From the NCBI RefSeq assembly GCF_026650985.1, contig NZ_CP086239.1:2914001-2978000 (forward strand): a DNA stretch of 64,000 bases, given 5' to 3'. Position numbers and translations under genes: made by a program. The DNA is from Clostridium estertheticum. GTDB taxonomy: Bacteria > Bacillota > Clostridia > Clostridiales > Clostridiaceae. Below the pieces are notes generated by a model. It was not told the origin of the DNA and searched no databases. It was given only the letters and a program-made list of their open reading frames with translations. Numbering within the stretch: position 1 is the first letter of the stretch; each line of letters begins with the position of its first letter. This document shows positions 1 through 8,880 of the stretch, in pieces.

Positions 1-109
1 TTACGGTAATCAAATGTACACTCCAGCAAAAAAAATCTTCCTCTTCAGTTTCATTTTGAAGCACTATTCCCATCTCATCTTGTAGTTTCTTTGTACAACA
101 TATTTGCAT
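1..109 (-). CDS. DUF6933-like protein, N-terminal part
   Basis: The reading frame starts at an ATG at 109, behind AAAGGGGG, and runs off the left edge of the window. The 36 visible residues begin MQICCTKKLQDEMGI and contain an acidic stretch, then FCWSVHLIT. The CTKKL start followed by a W-x-x-x-L-I-T segment resembles the small uncharacterised proteins called DUF6933. Function is unknown. The family call is from memory of the N-terminus only. Confidence 0.5.
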   Translation of the reverse strand, partial: MQICCTKKLQDEMGIVLQNETEEEDFFCWSVHLITV

Positions 110-229
110 TTTATCCCCCTTTAACCCTGGCTTTCGGAATCCACCCATATTAATCTATAGAATTATTTTATTATAACATTTTATTGTCATAATTGCCCTA
201 AAAAACTATCATTTTCTTGTTAAAAAACA

Positions 230-268
230 AAACATAGGATTAACGATATTGTCGTTAATCCTATGTTT
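230..268. terminator. Strong stem-loop terminator between tlp and the first gene
   Basis: A perfect 17-bp inverted repeat (230-246 and 252-268) with a 5-nt loop is flanked by A-rich sequence on the left and T-rich sequence on the right, so it could stop transcription in both directions. It lies just past the 3' end of tlp on the minus strand. Confidence 0.75.
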
Positions 269-392
269 TATTTGTTTTTTATATCTACGTTTTTCTCTAC
301 ATAACTTAAAAATCATAAGTGATACAAAGTCATTCGTCGCTTAATTAACAGTCAGATAAAAGTGACTTATATAGCAGAGAGATTTTTATAAT

Positions 393-620
393 TTATCTAT
401 ATCCGTTCTTTTTATCTATTGCCTCATCTCTAATTTCTGATCTCATACCATCAATTGCGTCTTCTCTTCTCTCATTCTTTTGTTCTAATGTCTTCTTCTC
501 TTTATCATTATCTGTTATTTCAATAGTATCCTGTGTAAGATTAAAGTTTTCAATAGTATTACTAATATTTTCTTGGATTTTATCTACATTATCTCTTCTG
601 TCATCTGGTTTGTTTTTCAT
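393..620 (-). CDS. tlp: Small acid-soluble spore protein Tlp
   Basis: This 75-residue, highly charged protein begins MKNKPDDRRDNVDKIQENI and ends in DKKNGYR. It matches the Tlp family, a thioredoxin-like-named small acid-soluble protein packed into forespores. The PDDRRDNV start, the NTIEN segment, the KNERREDAIDGMR segment and the final NGYR are the family hallmarks. There is no membrane segment. It is monocistronic with its own terminator. Forespore-specific (sigma-G) expression is expected from the family but I did not identify a clear sigma-G promoter. Confidence 0.9.
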   Translation of the reverse strand: MKNKPDDRRDNVDKIQENISNTIENFNLTQDTIEITDNDKEKKTLEQKNERREDAIDGMRSEIRDEAIDKKNGYR

Positions 621-752
621 AATTTAATATCCCCTTTTGTTTTATTTAATAACTATCTATTATCATTATTATTATCTCTACAAAGATATTTATTATACAA
701 CAAAACATTAAAAGGGAGATTTACAAAAAAATTTATTTAACCTCACATCAAA

Positions 753-2138
753 TTAATGATGAAAACTAACTTTGTCGTGATTATTTAATACTGGATTATT
801 TTTTAAATACTCCAGTTCTTTACGAAAATCACGAAGTAGTAAAAATATCATGTCCCTACTAACTCCATGACGAATTAAAATACGTTGCACAGTCATATTT
901 TGACGATCACTTGGGAGTGGATAGGACGCGATTTGCCAACCGTGCATTCTCAAACGGTCAGAAAGATCATAAAGTGAAAATCCTGCTTCCGCTTCATCCT
1001 TTAACGAATAACAAACTGCCGGTATACCACCATGTCCATCATATAATATTTCCAAAGTATCTATTTCTCCTAATTGCTCACCTAAATACTGAGCAGTGCT
1101 GGCACATTCACTTTGAATTGTAGTGTAGCCATCACGACCCAATCGTAAAAAGTTGTAATATTGAGCAATAATTTGACCAGCTGGCCTTGAAAAATTTAGA
1201 GCAAACGTTGGCATTTGTCCCCCTAAGTAATCAACATTAAAAATTAACTCCTTAGGCAGGTCAGCCACAGTCCTCCAAATTATCCAACCAACGCCAAGTG
1301 GTGCCATGCCAAATTTATGACCTGAAGCATTAATTGATTTGACCCTGTCAATGCAAAAGTCCCACTTAAGCTTTTCTTGTATAAATGGGGCAATGAATCC
1401 TCCACTAGCTCCATCTACATGAATAGGTATATCAAAACCTTTTTCATTTTGAATCTTATCTAAGGCTTCAGCTAGCTCCTGTACTGGTTCATATATTCCA
1501 GTAAATGTACTACCCAAAGTTGCCACTACTCCAATTGTGTTTTCATCGCAATAATCATTTAGCTTATCTGGATTTATACCTAATTCATCTTCGGTTATTG
1601 GAATCTCTTTAATTTCAACATCAAAGTAACGTGCAAATTTATGCCAACATATCTGAACAGGTCCACATACAATATTAGGATTATCAGTAGATTTCCCCTG
1701 AGCTTCACGCCTCTTCCGCCACTGCCATTTAAGTGCAAGGCCCCCAAGCATTGCAGCTTCACTAGATCCAGTTGTTGAACATCCAATGGTATCTTCTTTT
1801 TCAGGTGAATGCCATAGATTTGCTAATATACTCACGCATCGATGTTCAATTTCAGAAGTTTGTGGGTACTCATCCTTGTCTATCATATTTTTATCGATTG
1901 ACAAATCCATGAGCTCATGAACTTCATCTTCGATATATGTTGTACAAAATGTTGCTAAATTTTGACGCGCATTTCCATCCATAAAAAGCTCATCGAGAAC
2001 TAATTGCCTAATTACTTTAGGATCTGAAGTTGTTTCAGGCAACTCATTTTTCGGAAGCTGATCAAGTGCTATTGAATTAGTATAAAGATCCTTAAACTCA
2101 TCTTCATCTCTACCTTTTTTATAATGATGTAATGTCAT
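753..2138 (-). CDS. gadB: Glutamate decarboxylase
   Basis: This 461-residue protein is a pyridoxal-phosphate enzyme of the glutamate decarboxylase group (L-glutamate to GABA plus CO2, consuming a proton). The PLP lysine is seen in SINASGHKFGMAP at about residue 275. Upstream are STTGSSEA, which contacts the cofactor phosphate, and HVDGASGGF with the PLP-ring aspartate. Length is normal. The ATG at 2138 follows AAGGGGG. No glutamate/GABA antiporter (gadC) is adjacent, so the acid-resistance pair is incomplete in this window. The gene stands alone. Confidence 0.93.
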   Translation of the reverse strand: MTLHHYKKGRDEDEFKDLYTNSIALDQLPKNELPETTSDPKVIRQLVLDELFMDGNARQNLATFCTTYIEDEVHELMDLSIDKNMIDKDEYPQTSEIEHRCVSILANLWHSPEKEDTIGCSTTGSSEAAMLGGLALKWQWRKRREAQGKSTDNPNIVCGPVQICWHKFARYFDVEIKEIPITEDELGINPDKLNDYCDENTIGVVATLGSTFTGIYEPVQELAEALDKIQNEKGFDIPIHVDGASGGFIAPFIQEKLKWDFCIDRVKSINASGHKFGMAPLGVGWIIWRTVADLPKELIFNVDYLGGQMPTFALNFSRPAGQIIAQYYNFLRLGRDGYTTIQSECASTAQYLGEQLGEIDTLEILYDGHGGIPAVCYSLKDEAEAGFSLYDLSDRLRMHGWQIASYPLPSDRQNMTVQRILIRHGVSRDMIFLLLRDFRKELEYLKNNPVLNNHDKVSFHH

Positions 2139-2340
2139 ATTCTATTCCCCCTTACTCCCTGCACATAATGTTATTTTAAATCTTATCCACCTATATTTTC
2201 TTTTGTGATTATATGATTCTACAAAACATTGCAGAGTCCTGCTAATAGCTTAATATTAAAATAAAAAACTGAATATTTTTAATGAATATAATCAATTCTA
2301 TATAATATATAAAAATTTAAAATTTATGAGGAGATGTCCT

Positions 2341-2655
2341 ATGACAACAAAATCTGATTCAACTTGTTTAACTTGGCATGAAATTTTAATAAAGAAAGGA
2401 ATTAATCCAGAAATATCAAAATCATTGATTGGATTTACTTCATGGAATCAAAAAGAAATTCCTAATAAACTTGGAAAACATATTACAGATATTTTACAAG
2501 AAAATATTGGGAAAGTAATTGCAAAAGATGTTATTGGCACTAGATATAACGATATAGGATTATTATTTTTAAATAATGATATGTCTCAGGATATGGCAAC
2601 TGAGGTTTTTGATACAATTATGGAATATGAGCAAGAAGAAGTTTATGATATTTAG
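2341..2655 (+). CDS. Uncharacterised 104-residue protein
   Basis: The start is the ATG at 2341. An earlier in-frame ATG at 2326 is embedded in the ribosome binding site GAGGAG, so it is unlikely to be used. The product begins MTTKSDSTCLTWHEIL and ends in an acidic tail (EYEQEEVYDI). It is soluble, without signal peptide or membrane segment. I do not recognise the family. It is followed directly by a terminator shared with the convergent GNAT gene. Confidence 0.7.
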   Translation: MTTKSDSTCLTWHEILIKKGINPEISKSLIGFTSWNQKEIPNKLGKHITDILQENIGKVIAKDVIGTRYNDIGLLFLNNDMSQDMATEVFDTIMEYEQEEVYDI

Positions 2656-2686
2656 TAAATTACGTAACTTAGTCAAGTAAAAACAA

Positions 2687-2714
2687 AAAACCAGTATAAT
2701 CATACTGGTTTTTT
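2687..2714. terminator. Bidirectional terminator between convergent genes
   Basis: The inverted repeat CCAGTAT-aatc-ATACTGG has an A-run on the left and a T-run on the right, so it can serve the + gene ending at 2655 and the - gene ending at 2736. Confidence 0.8.
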
Positions 2715-2735
2715 ATAAATTGTTGCTATTAATCT

Positions 2736-3020
2736 CTATTTCTCTTCATCCACTAATACATCTAAATACTTGTCATTTTTATTCAATTCCGCTTTGGCGT
2801 AAGGACAGATAGGAATTATTTTTTTATTTGTTTCTCTCGCTAAACTAACAATTTTTTCTAACAATTGTCTAGCTACATTTTGACCTCTTAACTCATCAGA
2901 TACAAAAGTATGATCGATGGTTATGACATCTCCACTATATACAAATTCCATTTTAGCGAGTGGTTTTTCTTCATTATCACCCACATAAAAACTCTTTACT
3001 CCTTTTTTTATATCCAACAA
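2736..3020 (-). CDS. YjdJ-type small GNAT acetyltransferase-like protein
   Basis: This 94-residue protein fits the compact GNAT subfamily (YjdJ/At5g39720-like, pfam14542). It shows IDHTFVSDELRGQNVARQLLEKIV, in which R-G-Q-N-V-A is the acetyl-CoA pyrophosphate loop, then PICPYAKAEL. These are about half the size of ordinary GNATs, so the protein is not truncated. The start is probably TTG at 3020, seven bases behind AGGAGG. The substrate is unknown. Confidence 0.8.
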   Translation of the reverse strand: MLDIKKGVKSFYVGDNEEKPLAKMEFVYSGDVITIDHTFVSDELRGQNVARQLLEKIVSLARETNKKIIPICPYAKAELNKNDKYLDVLVDEEK

Positions 3021-3106
3021 ACTAATTCCTCCTTTAGTATAAATATATTTATTCTTTTATAATGATAATACTACATTAAATTCTACTTTTCATTAAAATA
3101 CCACTT

Positions 3107-4033
3107 TTAATTATTTATAGCCGTTATCATTAATTTAGGAATGCCTCCAGTAGGAGTCACTTCATTAATCCAAATATTAAAAATATCCTGACCAAACATT
3201 ATCCCTTGATAATTTACAAATAGATTTTTTGTAAATGAATTACTAATTGATGCCTTATATTTGGGATAGAAAATCAAATCATAATTCTTAATAAAATAAT
3301 CTTTATTTTGTATTTTTACAACCTTACCGTTAATTTTAGCATTTATAGGATATTTTATTTGCTCGACTAATCGCTGTTTATCCCCATTTACTACATAACT
3401 TTGAATTTTGTCAACAAATTCCTCAACATCTTTGTCCTTTTTAGTATTTAGTGCAACAGCATACCTTTTCCCATATACATTTGCCGCAATGTTACTTTTA
3501 AGTGTTAATGTAAACGGATAACTAGTTTTATTATCAGCGCTTACCCATTTGCCCTCAATTTTATCAACTGTTTTCATTGTTCCCACAAATATACCCGTAT
3601 TTTTACCTGTGGCATCATATTCATATAGAATAATATCTTTTTTATCAGACTTTCCTTTTAGTTTAATTTCCTTCTTCTGCTTTTCATAAAAATATGTCCC
3701 TACTATCTCTTTGTTCTGCTTATAAATACTCATTTGAATTTTAATATTGTTATTTATAGTTCCCTCATAATCATAATATCCTTTTTTAAACAAACTTTTA
3801 GTAATATCCATATTTTCTAGCAAACTAGAAAACGATTTACTATTAGTATCTTTATCACTTTGGGCTTTAGTTACTGTGTTTGCTGTAGTTGCTGGATTTG
3901 ATGTAGTTACTGTGGTCGCTGTTTTGGTCTGTTCTTGATTACTACTACTTTTAGTAGTAGTAATGGCCTGTTTTTCACTTGAGCACCCTGTCATTAAAGT
4001 GGTTAACATAATAATTAGTATTATTTTCCTCAC
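3107..4033 (-). CDS. Lipoprotein of unknown function
   Basis: This 308-residue protein has a short hydrophobic leader and lipobox LMTGC at residues 13-17, so it should be a membrane-anchored lipoprotein outside the cell. A low-complexity Ser/Thr/Ala/Val linker (about residues 20-65) follows. The remaining 240 residues are rich in beta-strand-like sequence. The start is GTG at 4033 behind AGGAGG. I do not recognise the mature domain. It is monocistronic. Confidence 0.8.
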   Translation of the reverse strand: MRKIILIIMLTTLMTGCSSEKQAITTTKSSSNQEQTKTATTVTTSNPATTANTVTKAQSDKDTNSKSFSSLLENMDITKSLFKKGYYDYEGTINNNIKIQMSIYKQNKEIVGTYFYEKQKKEIKLKGKSDKKDIILYEYDATGKNTGIFVGTMKTVDKIEGKWVSADNKTSYPFTLTLKSNIAANVYGKRYAVALNTKKDKDVEEFVDKIQSYVVNGDKQRLVEQIKYPINAKINGKVVKIQNKDYFIKNYDLIFYPKYKASISNSFTKNLFVNYQGIMFGQDIFNIWINEVTPTGGIPKLMITAINN

Positions 4034-4121
4034 ACTAAATCCTCCTACATGTATAGCATATTTACCTTATTATAACATAACGCATGTTATTTTTATTAAT
4101 AGTATGAGCTAACATCAGAAA

Positions 4122-4150
4122 AGGTATAACAACATAAAATTGCTATACCT
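4122..4150 (-). terminator. Terminator of the cupin gene
   Basis: The stem AGGTATAACAA/TTGCTATACCT (one G-T pair) has a 7-nt loop. Read on the minus strand it is followed by T residues just after the cupin stop codon. Confidence 0.65.
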
Positions 4151-4173
4151 TAAAATTCGAGTTAAGTTTTTTA

Positions 4174-4515
4174 CTAACCATTTACTATAACTAACATCAT
4201 TTTAAATCTCTCATTAGCCACGAGTCCATGAGGTGTATTTGCTGGCATTAATATTATTTCGCCTTCATTAACAATAACTGGATCATTATCTCCTATTGTT
4301 ATTGTAACTTGTCCCTCTGTTACATATACTAATGCGTCTCCCGGTGCTGAATGTGTACTTATTTCTTCACCCTTATCAAAAGCAAATAGCGTTATACTAA
4401 CGTTATTTGTTTGTGTTAATGTTTTACTAACAACTTGATTTTCTACATATAATACCTCTTCTTTTAGTCCTAATGCCTTTGCAACCTCTATATTCTTGAA
4501 AAATTTAGTGTTCAT
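4174..4515 (-). CDS. Small cupin-domain protein
   Basis: This 113-residue single-domain cupin shows cupin motif 1 (STHSAPGDALVYVTEGQVTI) and motif 2 (EGEIILMPANTPHGL). The metal-site histidines of motif 1 are partly replaced: one H remains in STHS, plus D and E. The motif 2 histidine is kept. Such small cupins are often enzymes or sensors of unknown substrate. The ATG at 4515 follows AGGAGG. It is a monocistronic gene between a lipoprotein and a PilZ protein. Confidence 0.85.
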   Translation of the reverse strand: MNTKFFKNIEVAKALGLKEEVLYVENQVVSKTLTQTNNVSITLFAFDKGEEISTHSAPGDALVYVTEGQVTITIGDNDPVIVNEGEIILMPANTPHGLVANERFKMMLVIVNG

Positions 4516-4634
4516 ATTTTTTTCCTCCTAATATTTTATTTTCACATATTTTTGCTTTCCTATGTCCTTATTTTATGCTTATTTAAGTTATAATAATGTG
4601 ATTTGAATCAAATTATTAGGATTATAAATATTTT

Positions 4635-5504
4635 TTATATAAGTCTCTCAAAATTATGATTTTGAGGCCTAGAATAATTAAACTTTAGTCCAAGACATTC
4701 GTGCGTAAGTAATCCATTTTCCGAAGAAAAATCCACCACATGGGCTAAAACTTGAACTATCTTTTCTTTTTCTGAATCAGTAATGTCTAATTTCACTCCA
4801 TATATATATTTATTTTCTTCAACTTTTTCTCTCCACGACATATAACCTTTGACATAAATTTTTGTATCAGCAATAACTATACTAATTTCTAACATTGTAT
4901 CCTCATCTATTACTAAATTAATATCAGTAATAAATTGAATACCATCATGTGAGATATTATCTATTCGTATAGTGACCCACTGCGAAATGCCCGATTTATT
5001 ACTGATTTTGTGCACCTTCATTTTTGCAACAAAATTATTATTAAGTTTATATCTTTTATATATTCTTCTATCAACATTCACCGTACATTTTCTAATACAA
5101 TCCACATCATATGAACAATGACCAGAATTCTCTAAAGTTCCATTTTTATTTAACTCATTAAGCCTGCTTATAAACTGTTCATGTTCATCATCGCCAGCCT
5201 TATTAATAAACTTAACTCCATATCTATATATGCCCCTATCGACTTCTTCTTTTCTCACAATATAACCATAAAAAGCAGTACACACCTCTTCAACTATCAA
5301 CTTAAACTCAATAACCATAATATCACTTACTGGTAGATTTAAACTAAAAAGAAACTTGAGGCCACCAGAACTGATATTTTCTACACAGATATTTCCTTTT
5401 CCTGTAGTAACCATTTTATTATTAAATTTAACAATAGAAATTTGCGTACAAATTGGTGTCTTACATTCAATTCTAGGATATTTTCTAATGCCCCTTGTTT
5501 CCAT
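4635..5504 (-). CDS. Tandem PilZ-domain protein
   Basis: Two PilZ-like units can be read. The first has RKYPR near the N-terminus and NISSGGLKF about 35 residues later. The second has RRIYKRY near the middle and DNISHDGIQF later. Both carry the RxxxR and (D/N)xSxxG signatures that bind cyclic di-GMP in this family. A Cys-rich linker (CSYDVDCIRKC) joins them. I place the start at ATG 5504; a GTG nine bases upstream overlaps the AAAGGGTGG ribosome site. Likely a soluble c-di-GMP effector; the partner is unknown. Confidence 0.75.
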   Translation of the reverse strand: METRGIRKYPRIECKTPICTQISIVKFNNKMVTTGKGNICVENISSGGLKFLFSLNLPVSDIMVIEFKLIVEEVCTAFYGYIVRKEEVDRGIYRYGVKFINKAGDDEHEQFISRLNELNKNGTLENSGHCSYDVDCIRKCTVNVDRRIYKRYKLNNNFVAKMKVHKISNKSGISQWVTIRIDNISHDGIQFITDINLVIDEDTMLEISIVIADTKIYVKGYMSWREKVEENKYIYGVKLDITDSEKEKIVQVLAHVVDFSSENGLLTHECLGLKFNYSRPQNHNFERLI

Positions 5505-5610
5505 AAAAACCACCCTTTCTTAATAGAAATATATTACATCTTTGATATATTTTATTATCGTGTGATTCCGTCGAGCTCTGAACTATCACTCTTTAAAATT
5601 AATAACTAAT

Positions 5611-5660
5611 ATGTCTTGAGTATATGAGATAAGACAAAAAAAATTACTTACTTATATTAA
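5611..5660 (+). repeat. Degenerate fragment of the dispersed element
   Basis: About 50 bp resemble the middle-right part of the multicopy element described at 8881 (the stretch around GATAAGACAAA...ATTACTTATATTAA). Promoter, ORF and terminator are missing. Confidence 0.35.
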
Positions 5661-5807
5661 TTTCAAAGCAATTCAAAGTAAAACAGATAAAACCGAAGCT
5701 TGTTTAAGATATATATTAACATTTGAGTTGTACTGGGGTTATATGAGCTTATATGATATAATACTAATATAGCTCAAAAAATAAAATATTATTTAGGAGG
5801 ACAACAA

Positions 5808-6926
5808 ATGAATATATGTATTTTAGGTGGTGGAAATATAGGTACACTTTTAATGGGAGACATCGGAAGAAACGAGAATATTTCTGTAAGGCTGTTGACT
5901 TCCAGACCAGATGATTGGAACCATATTATTGAGGTTTGTGATAATGATGGCACAATTAAACACACAGGGAGAATAGATATTATATCTAGTAACCCAGAGG
6001 AAATAATAAAAGATGCTGACATCATTATATCCACACTTCCATCTTATATATTTAGCAAAACGCTTCAAAGAATAAAGCCTTTTCTTAAAAAGGGAGTTTG
6101 GATTGGCATGATGCCAGGTAATGGTGGTGGGGAATTCTATTGCAACGAGCTTATTGAAAACGGCTGTACAATATTCGGATTTCAGAGAGTTTATGGCATA
6201 GCTAGATTAAAGGAGTACGGAAAATCTGTATATGACCTAGGTAAGAAAGAAGAGCTTTTTATAGGAGCTATTCCCTCTAGTAATACATCAGAAGTATGCA
6301 AGGCATTAGAGACCATACTTAACATGAAGTGTAATCCACTAGAAAATTTTCTGCAAGTTTCACTTACACCGGCTAATCCAATTCTTCATACTGCAAGGAT
6401 TTATGGAATCTTTCACGATTATAAAGAAGGAGTATATTTTAAAAATATGATTCAATTTTATAACGAGTGGACGGATGAATGTTCAGAAATGTTAATAGCT
6501 ACTGATGAAGAGGTTCAGAACTTGTGCCTAAAGCTCGGGACTATTGATTTGAAGAAGGTCGGTTTTATAAAAGAGTATTTTGGAGCAGATTCCACGCAGC
6601 AAATGACAAAGCAAATTAGTGGTAAGCCTGCGCTTAAGAATATAGAGTCTCCACTTATAAAAACAGAGAAGGGGTATATTCCAGATTTTAATTCAAGATA
6701 CTTTCTTGAAGATTTCCCATATGGACTATGTATTATTAAGAGTTTTTGCGAATTAGCGGAAGTTAAAACTCCATTTATTGATAAAATTCTTATGTGGTTT
6801 GAGAACTTTTTCGGGGTTGAATATTATGTAGATGGTAAATTTATAGGAAAAGATTTAAAAGTTCTCCCTCTTCCACAAAATTCCGGGATAAAATCAATAG
6901 AAGATGTATTTGCATATTACAAGTAA
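5808..6926 (+). CDS. Opine/octopine-type NAD(P) dehydrogenase
   Basis: This 372-residue protein begins with a Rossmann nucleotide-binding motif (ILGGGNIGTL, residues 5-14). It continues with DADIIISTLPSY and a C-terminal helical half containing LTPANPILHTARIYG, where N and H match the conserved active-site region of the octopine/nopaline dehydrogenase family (pfam02317). Such enzymes condense or split an amino acid and a 2-oxo acid. The ATG follows TAGGAGGACAACA. No metallophore biosynthesis or transport genes are beside it, so a nicotianamine-like opine role is not supported here. Confidence 0.75.
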   Translation: MNICILGGGNIGTLLMGDIGRNENISVRLLTSRPDDWNHIIEVCDNDGTIKHTGRIDIISSNPEEIIKDADIIISTLPSYIFSKTLQRIKPFLKKGVWIGMMPGNGGGEFYCNELIENGCTIFGFQRVYGIARLKEYGKSVYDLGKKEELFIGAIPSSNTSEVCKALETILNMKCNPLENFLQVSLTPANPILHTARIYGIFHDYKEGVYFKNMIQFYNEWTDECSEMLIATDEEVQNLCLKLGTIDLKKVGFIKEYFGADSTQQMTKQISGKPALKNIESPLIKTEKGYIPDFNSRYFLEDFPYGLCIIKSFCELAEVKTPFIDKILMWFENFFGVEYYVDGKFIGKDLKVLPLPQNSGIKSIEDVFAYYK

Positions 6927-6936
6927 ATTGGGATTA

Positions 6937-6979
6937 TCCTCAACAGTACTACAATAAAGTACTGTCGAGGATTTTTTTC
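6937..6979. terminator. Terminator of the opine-type dehydrogenase gene
   Basis: The two-part stem ATCCTC..CAGTACT / AGTACTG..GAGGAT is followed by seven T residues. Confidence 0.8.
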
Positions 6980-6987
6980 TGAAATCT

Positions 6988-7695
6988 CTATTTATATATG
7001 TCTACAACATTAAATCCATTATTCTTTATATCTTCAGCTGTTATATTTTTATCTAGATGCATACAATGAACCTTATTTCTGAATTCGTGAGGAACTGTAT
7101 CACAAAGTTTTCTTAATGATAAGTGAGCATTTCCCTCATAATCTAATCCACATGTATCTTGATAAATTCTACAAATCTGTCCGTTTTTCAGCTTATCTAC
7201 TATTGTATTACTTATAGCACTAGCATCACCGCTATAATAAAACACACTTCCATTTAATTTCATTATAAATCCATATGCCGGTATTGTATCAACATGAGAA
7301 ACAGGCATAAAATCTATACTAAAATCTCCAAGTTGCATATCATTTATATCTTCTACGTTATTAATATTAAGGTTGTACATTTCAGCACTTACCCCTATGC
7401 TAGTTAAAAACCTTTCTATTAGCTCCTTTTGAGGAAAAAAAATAGTCGGTTTGTGTTTTAAAATATAATGCGAATAAAATATAACGTCTCCAAGACTCCC
7501 AACATGGTCAGGATGTGTATGAGTTATAACAATATACAAATTTTTAAGTTCATCAAACATGCTTAATTCTTGCAACTTATGAAAAACTGTTCCTCCACAA
7601 TCAATAAGAATTAAGCTGTCATTTTTCTTTACAAATGCACTTGTATTACCAATTTCTGTATTAAAAGCACTTCCCATTCCAATAAAATTAAGCAT
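6988..7695 (-). CDS. Metallo-beta-lactamase-fold hydrolase, RNase Z-like
   Basis: This 235-residue MBL-fold protein has the metal motif HTHPDHVG (H59, H61, D63, H64), an N-terminal NTSAFVKKNDSLILIDCGG strand, a central PVSHVDTIPAYGF and a SGDAS second-metal aspartate. The layout resembles RNase Z/phosphodiesterase-type members (GxGxAF and SGD). The substrate is unknown. The ATG follows TAGGAGGA. Monocistronic, convergent with the dehydrogenase gene. Confidence 0.85.
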   Translation of the reverse strand: MLNFIGMGSAFNTEIGNTSAFVKKNDSLILIDCGGTVFHKLQELSMFDELKNLYIVITHTHPDHVGSLGDVIFYSHYILKHKPTIFFPQKELIERFLTSIGVSAEMYNLNINNVEDINDMQLGDFSIDFMPVSHVDTIPAYGFIMKLNGSVFYYSGDASAISNTIVDKLKNGQICRIYQDTCGLDYEGNAHLSLRKLCDTVPHEFRNKVHCMHLDKNITAEDIKNNGFNVVDIYK

Positions 7696-7771
7696 CTTAT
7701 CCTCCTATAAATAACAAATTTCTTACTTTGCTATGTACTATAGCAACAATATATTTACAGCTTAACCTTTT

Positions 7772-7886
7772 TTAATACTTTTTACAAATTCAACATTTAT
7801 AAGTTATGTTTATGTATTTTCATGTCAATATAATGACGTTTTATGCTTTTAGTATTTAATTACAAAACTATATAGACTATGATGTT
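7772..7886 (+). repeat. Duplicated upstream segment, copy 1
   Basis: About 115 bp here recur with roughly 85 percent identity at 9296-9410. Both copies end shortly before a + strand gene (7982 and 9455). The shared core includes ACATTTATAAGTTAT, TGTATTTTCATGTCA and AATGACGTTTTATG. This suggests a duplicated promoter or leader region rather than coding sequence. Confidence 0.7.
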
Positions 7887-7981
7887 AATTAAAGTAAGTC
7901 TTGTAAAACTGAAAAATAATAACATAGGAAATTTAAATTTGGTTCTTAAATAAGTTTTAGAATGACTCCATTTGTTAAGGG

Positions 7982-8284
7982 GTGGTAAAAATCAAAAAAA
8001 TAATTATTTCAAGTTTTATTATAATGTGTATTAGTATTGTTTTGGGTAAAGTCCTTAACAATTGGATATTATCTATTAAAATCTGTGGAAGTATAGCTTT
8101 AGTATGTTTTGGTTTAGCAGGAACATTAAATGGTACTTTTATTAGTAAAAACAGGTTTAGATCAGTTACTTCCATTGATAAAGAAGACGATAAAGTGGTA
8201 AGAAGTAAAATCACTAATTTTGCGATGGTTATAGGGTCAACCAATAGTATTTTGGCTGTTATTATTTTTTTCTTAATAAAATAG
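7982..8284 (+). CDS. DUF5316-like two-pass or three-pass membrane protein
   Basis: This roughly 100-residue protein has three hydrophobic segments (about residues 6-22, 28-52 and 80-99). A charged loop RFRSVTSIDKEDDKVVRSK lies before the last one. Size, topology and loop match DUF5316 proteins of Bacillus and Clostridium. The start is uncertain: GTG at 7982 overlaps AAGGGGTGG, and a non-ATG start at ATC 7991 would be better spaced. It precedes a DUF6366-like gene by 35 bases and is probably cotranscribed with it. Confidence 0.65.
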   Translation: MVKIKKIIISSFIIMCISIVLGKVLNNWILSIKICGSIALVCFGLAGTLNGTFISKNRFRSVTSIDKEDDKVVRSKITNFAMVIGSTNSILAVIIFFLIK

Positions 8285-8319
8285 AGCTACCGTACTTAAA
8301 ATTGTAGGGGCGTGAAATT

Positions 8320-8529
8320 ATGTATAAAAGAGATGAGCAAGATAATAGGGAAGATAAACGCAAAATAGAAGAATATAAAAAGAACCCGCTGACTAATGTG
8401 GCTGATGCAATGAACCGTTCAATGATTGGTGATTTAAGTCAGTTAACAAAAGGAGGTTGCCTTACAAGAATTATCACTACTGTTATAATTCTTGGAATAG
8501 TGTTTTTTCTTACTCGATATTATAATTAA
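8320..8529 (+). CDS. DUF6366-like small membrane protein
   Basis: This 69-residue protein has a charged N-terminal half (MYKRDEQDNREDKRKIEEYK), the signature KNPLTNVADAMNRS and a single C-terminal membrane helix. The N-P-x-x-x-x-x-D-A-M-N-R-S pattern followed by one helix is what I know as DUF6366. The function is unknown. The ATG follows TAGGGGCGTG. Probably in an operon with 7982. Confidence 0.65.
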   Translation: MYKRDEQDNREDKRKIEEYKKNPLTNVADAMNRSMIGDLSQLTKGGCLTRIITTVIILGIVFFLTRYYN

Positions 8530-8588
8530 GTATCTTCCCCTTCTATAAATAACCTTAAAGTACACTCTTTTTTTTATATCATCAATAA

Positions 8589-8765
8589 CTATACTAACAA
8601 TTCAGCAACTAATTCTTTAACTGAATCTACACATTTACCACATCCAGTACCGACTTTTGTAACTGCTTGCACTTCCTCAAATGACTTAGCACCATTTTCG
8701 ATAGCATTTGTTATATCTTGTACTGTAACATTTAAGCAACTACATACTACTTTAATATTTTCCAC
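8589..8765 (-). CDS. Bacterioferritin-associated ferredoxin-like [2Fe-2S] protein
   Basis: This 58-residue protein has four cysteines placed as C-x-C (residues 8 and 10) and C-x2-C (42 and 45, in GTGCGKC). That is the BFD-like [2Fe-2S] fold found in Bfd and in the C-terminal parts of NirB/NifU-type proteins. VCSCLNVTVQDI and ENGAKSFEEV are typical. The start is GTG at 8765, six bases after GGAGGC; the nearby ATG is out of frame. It probably works as a small redox partner. Neighbouring genes do not show which enzyme it serves. Confidence 0.85.
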   Translation of the reverse strand: MENIKVVCSCLNVTVQDITNAIENGAKSFEEVQAVTKVGTGCGKCVDSVKELVAELLV

Positions 8766-8880
8766 TTCATAGCCTCCTTATAATTCCAAATATTATTTTA
8801 ACAATATAAATTAGTTTTACCATATATCAATTTACTATGTATTATTATAAGAATATATTTATATCTTACTCTTTTTTAAT

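Noticed and set aside
5808-6926. Opine metallophore (staphylopine-like) synthesis locus
   Set aside because: No nicotianamine-synthase-like gene or metal ABC transporter is adjacent.
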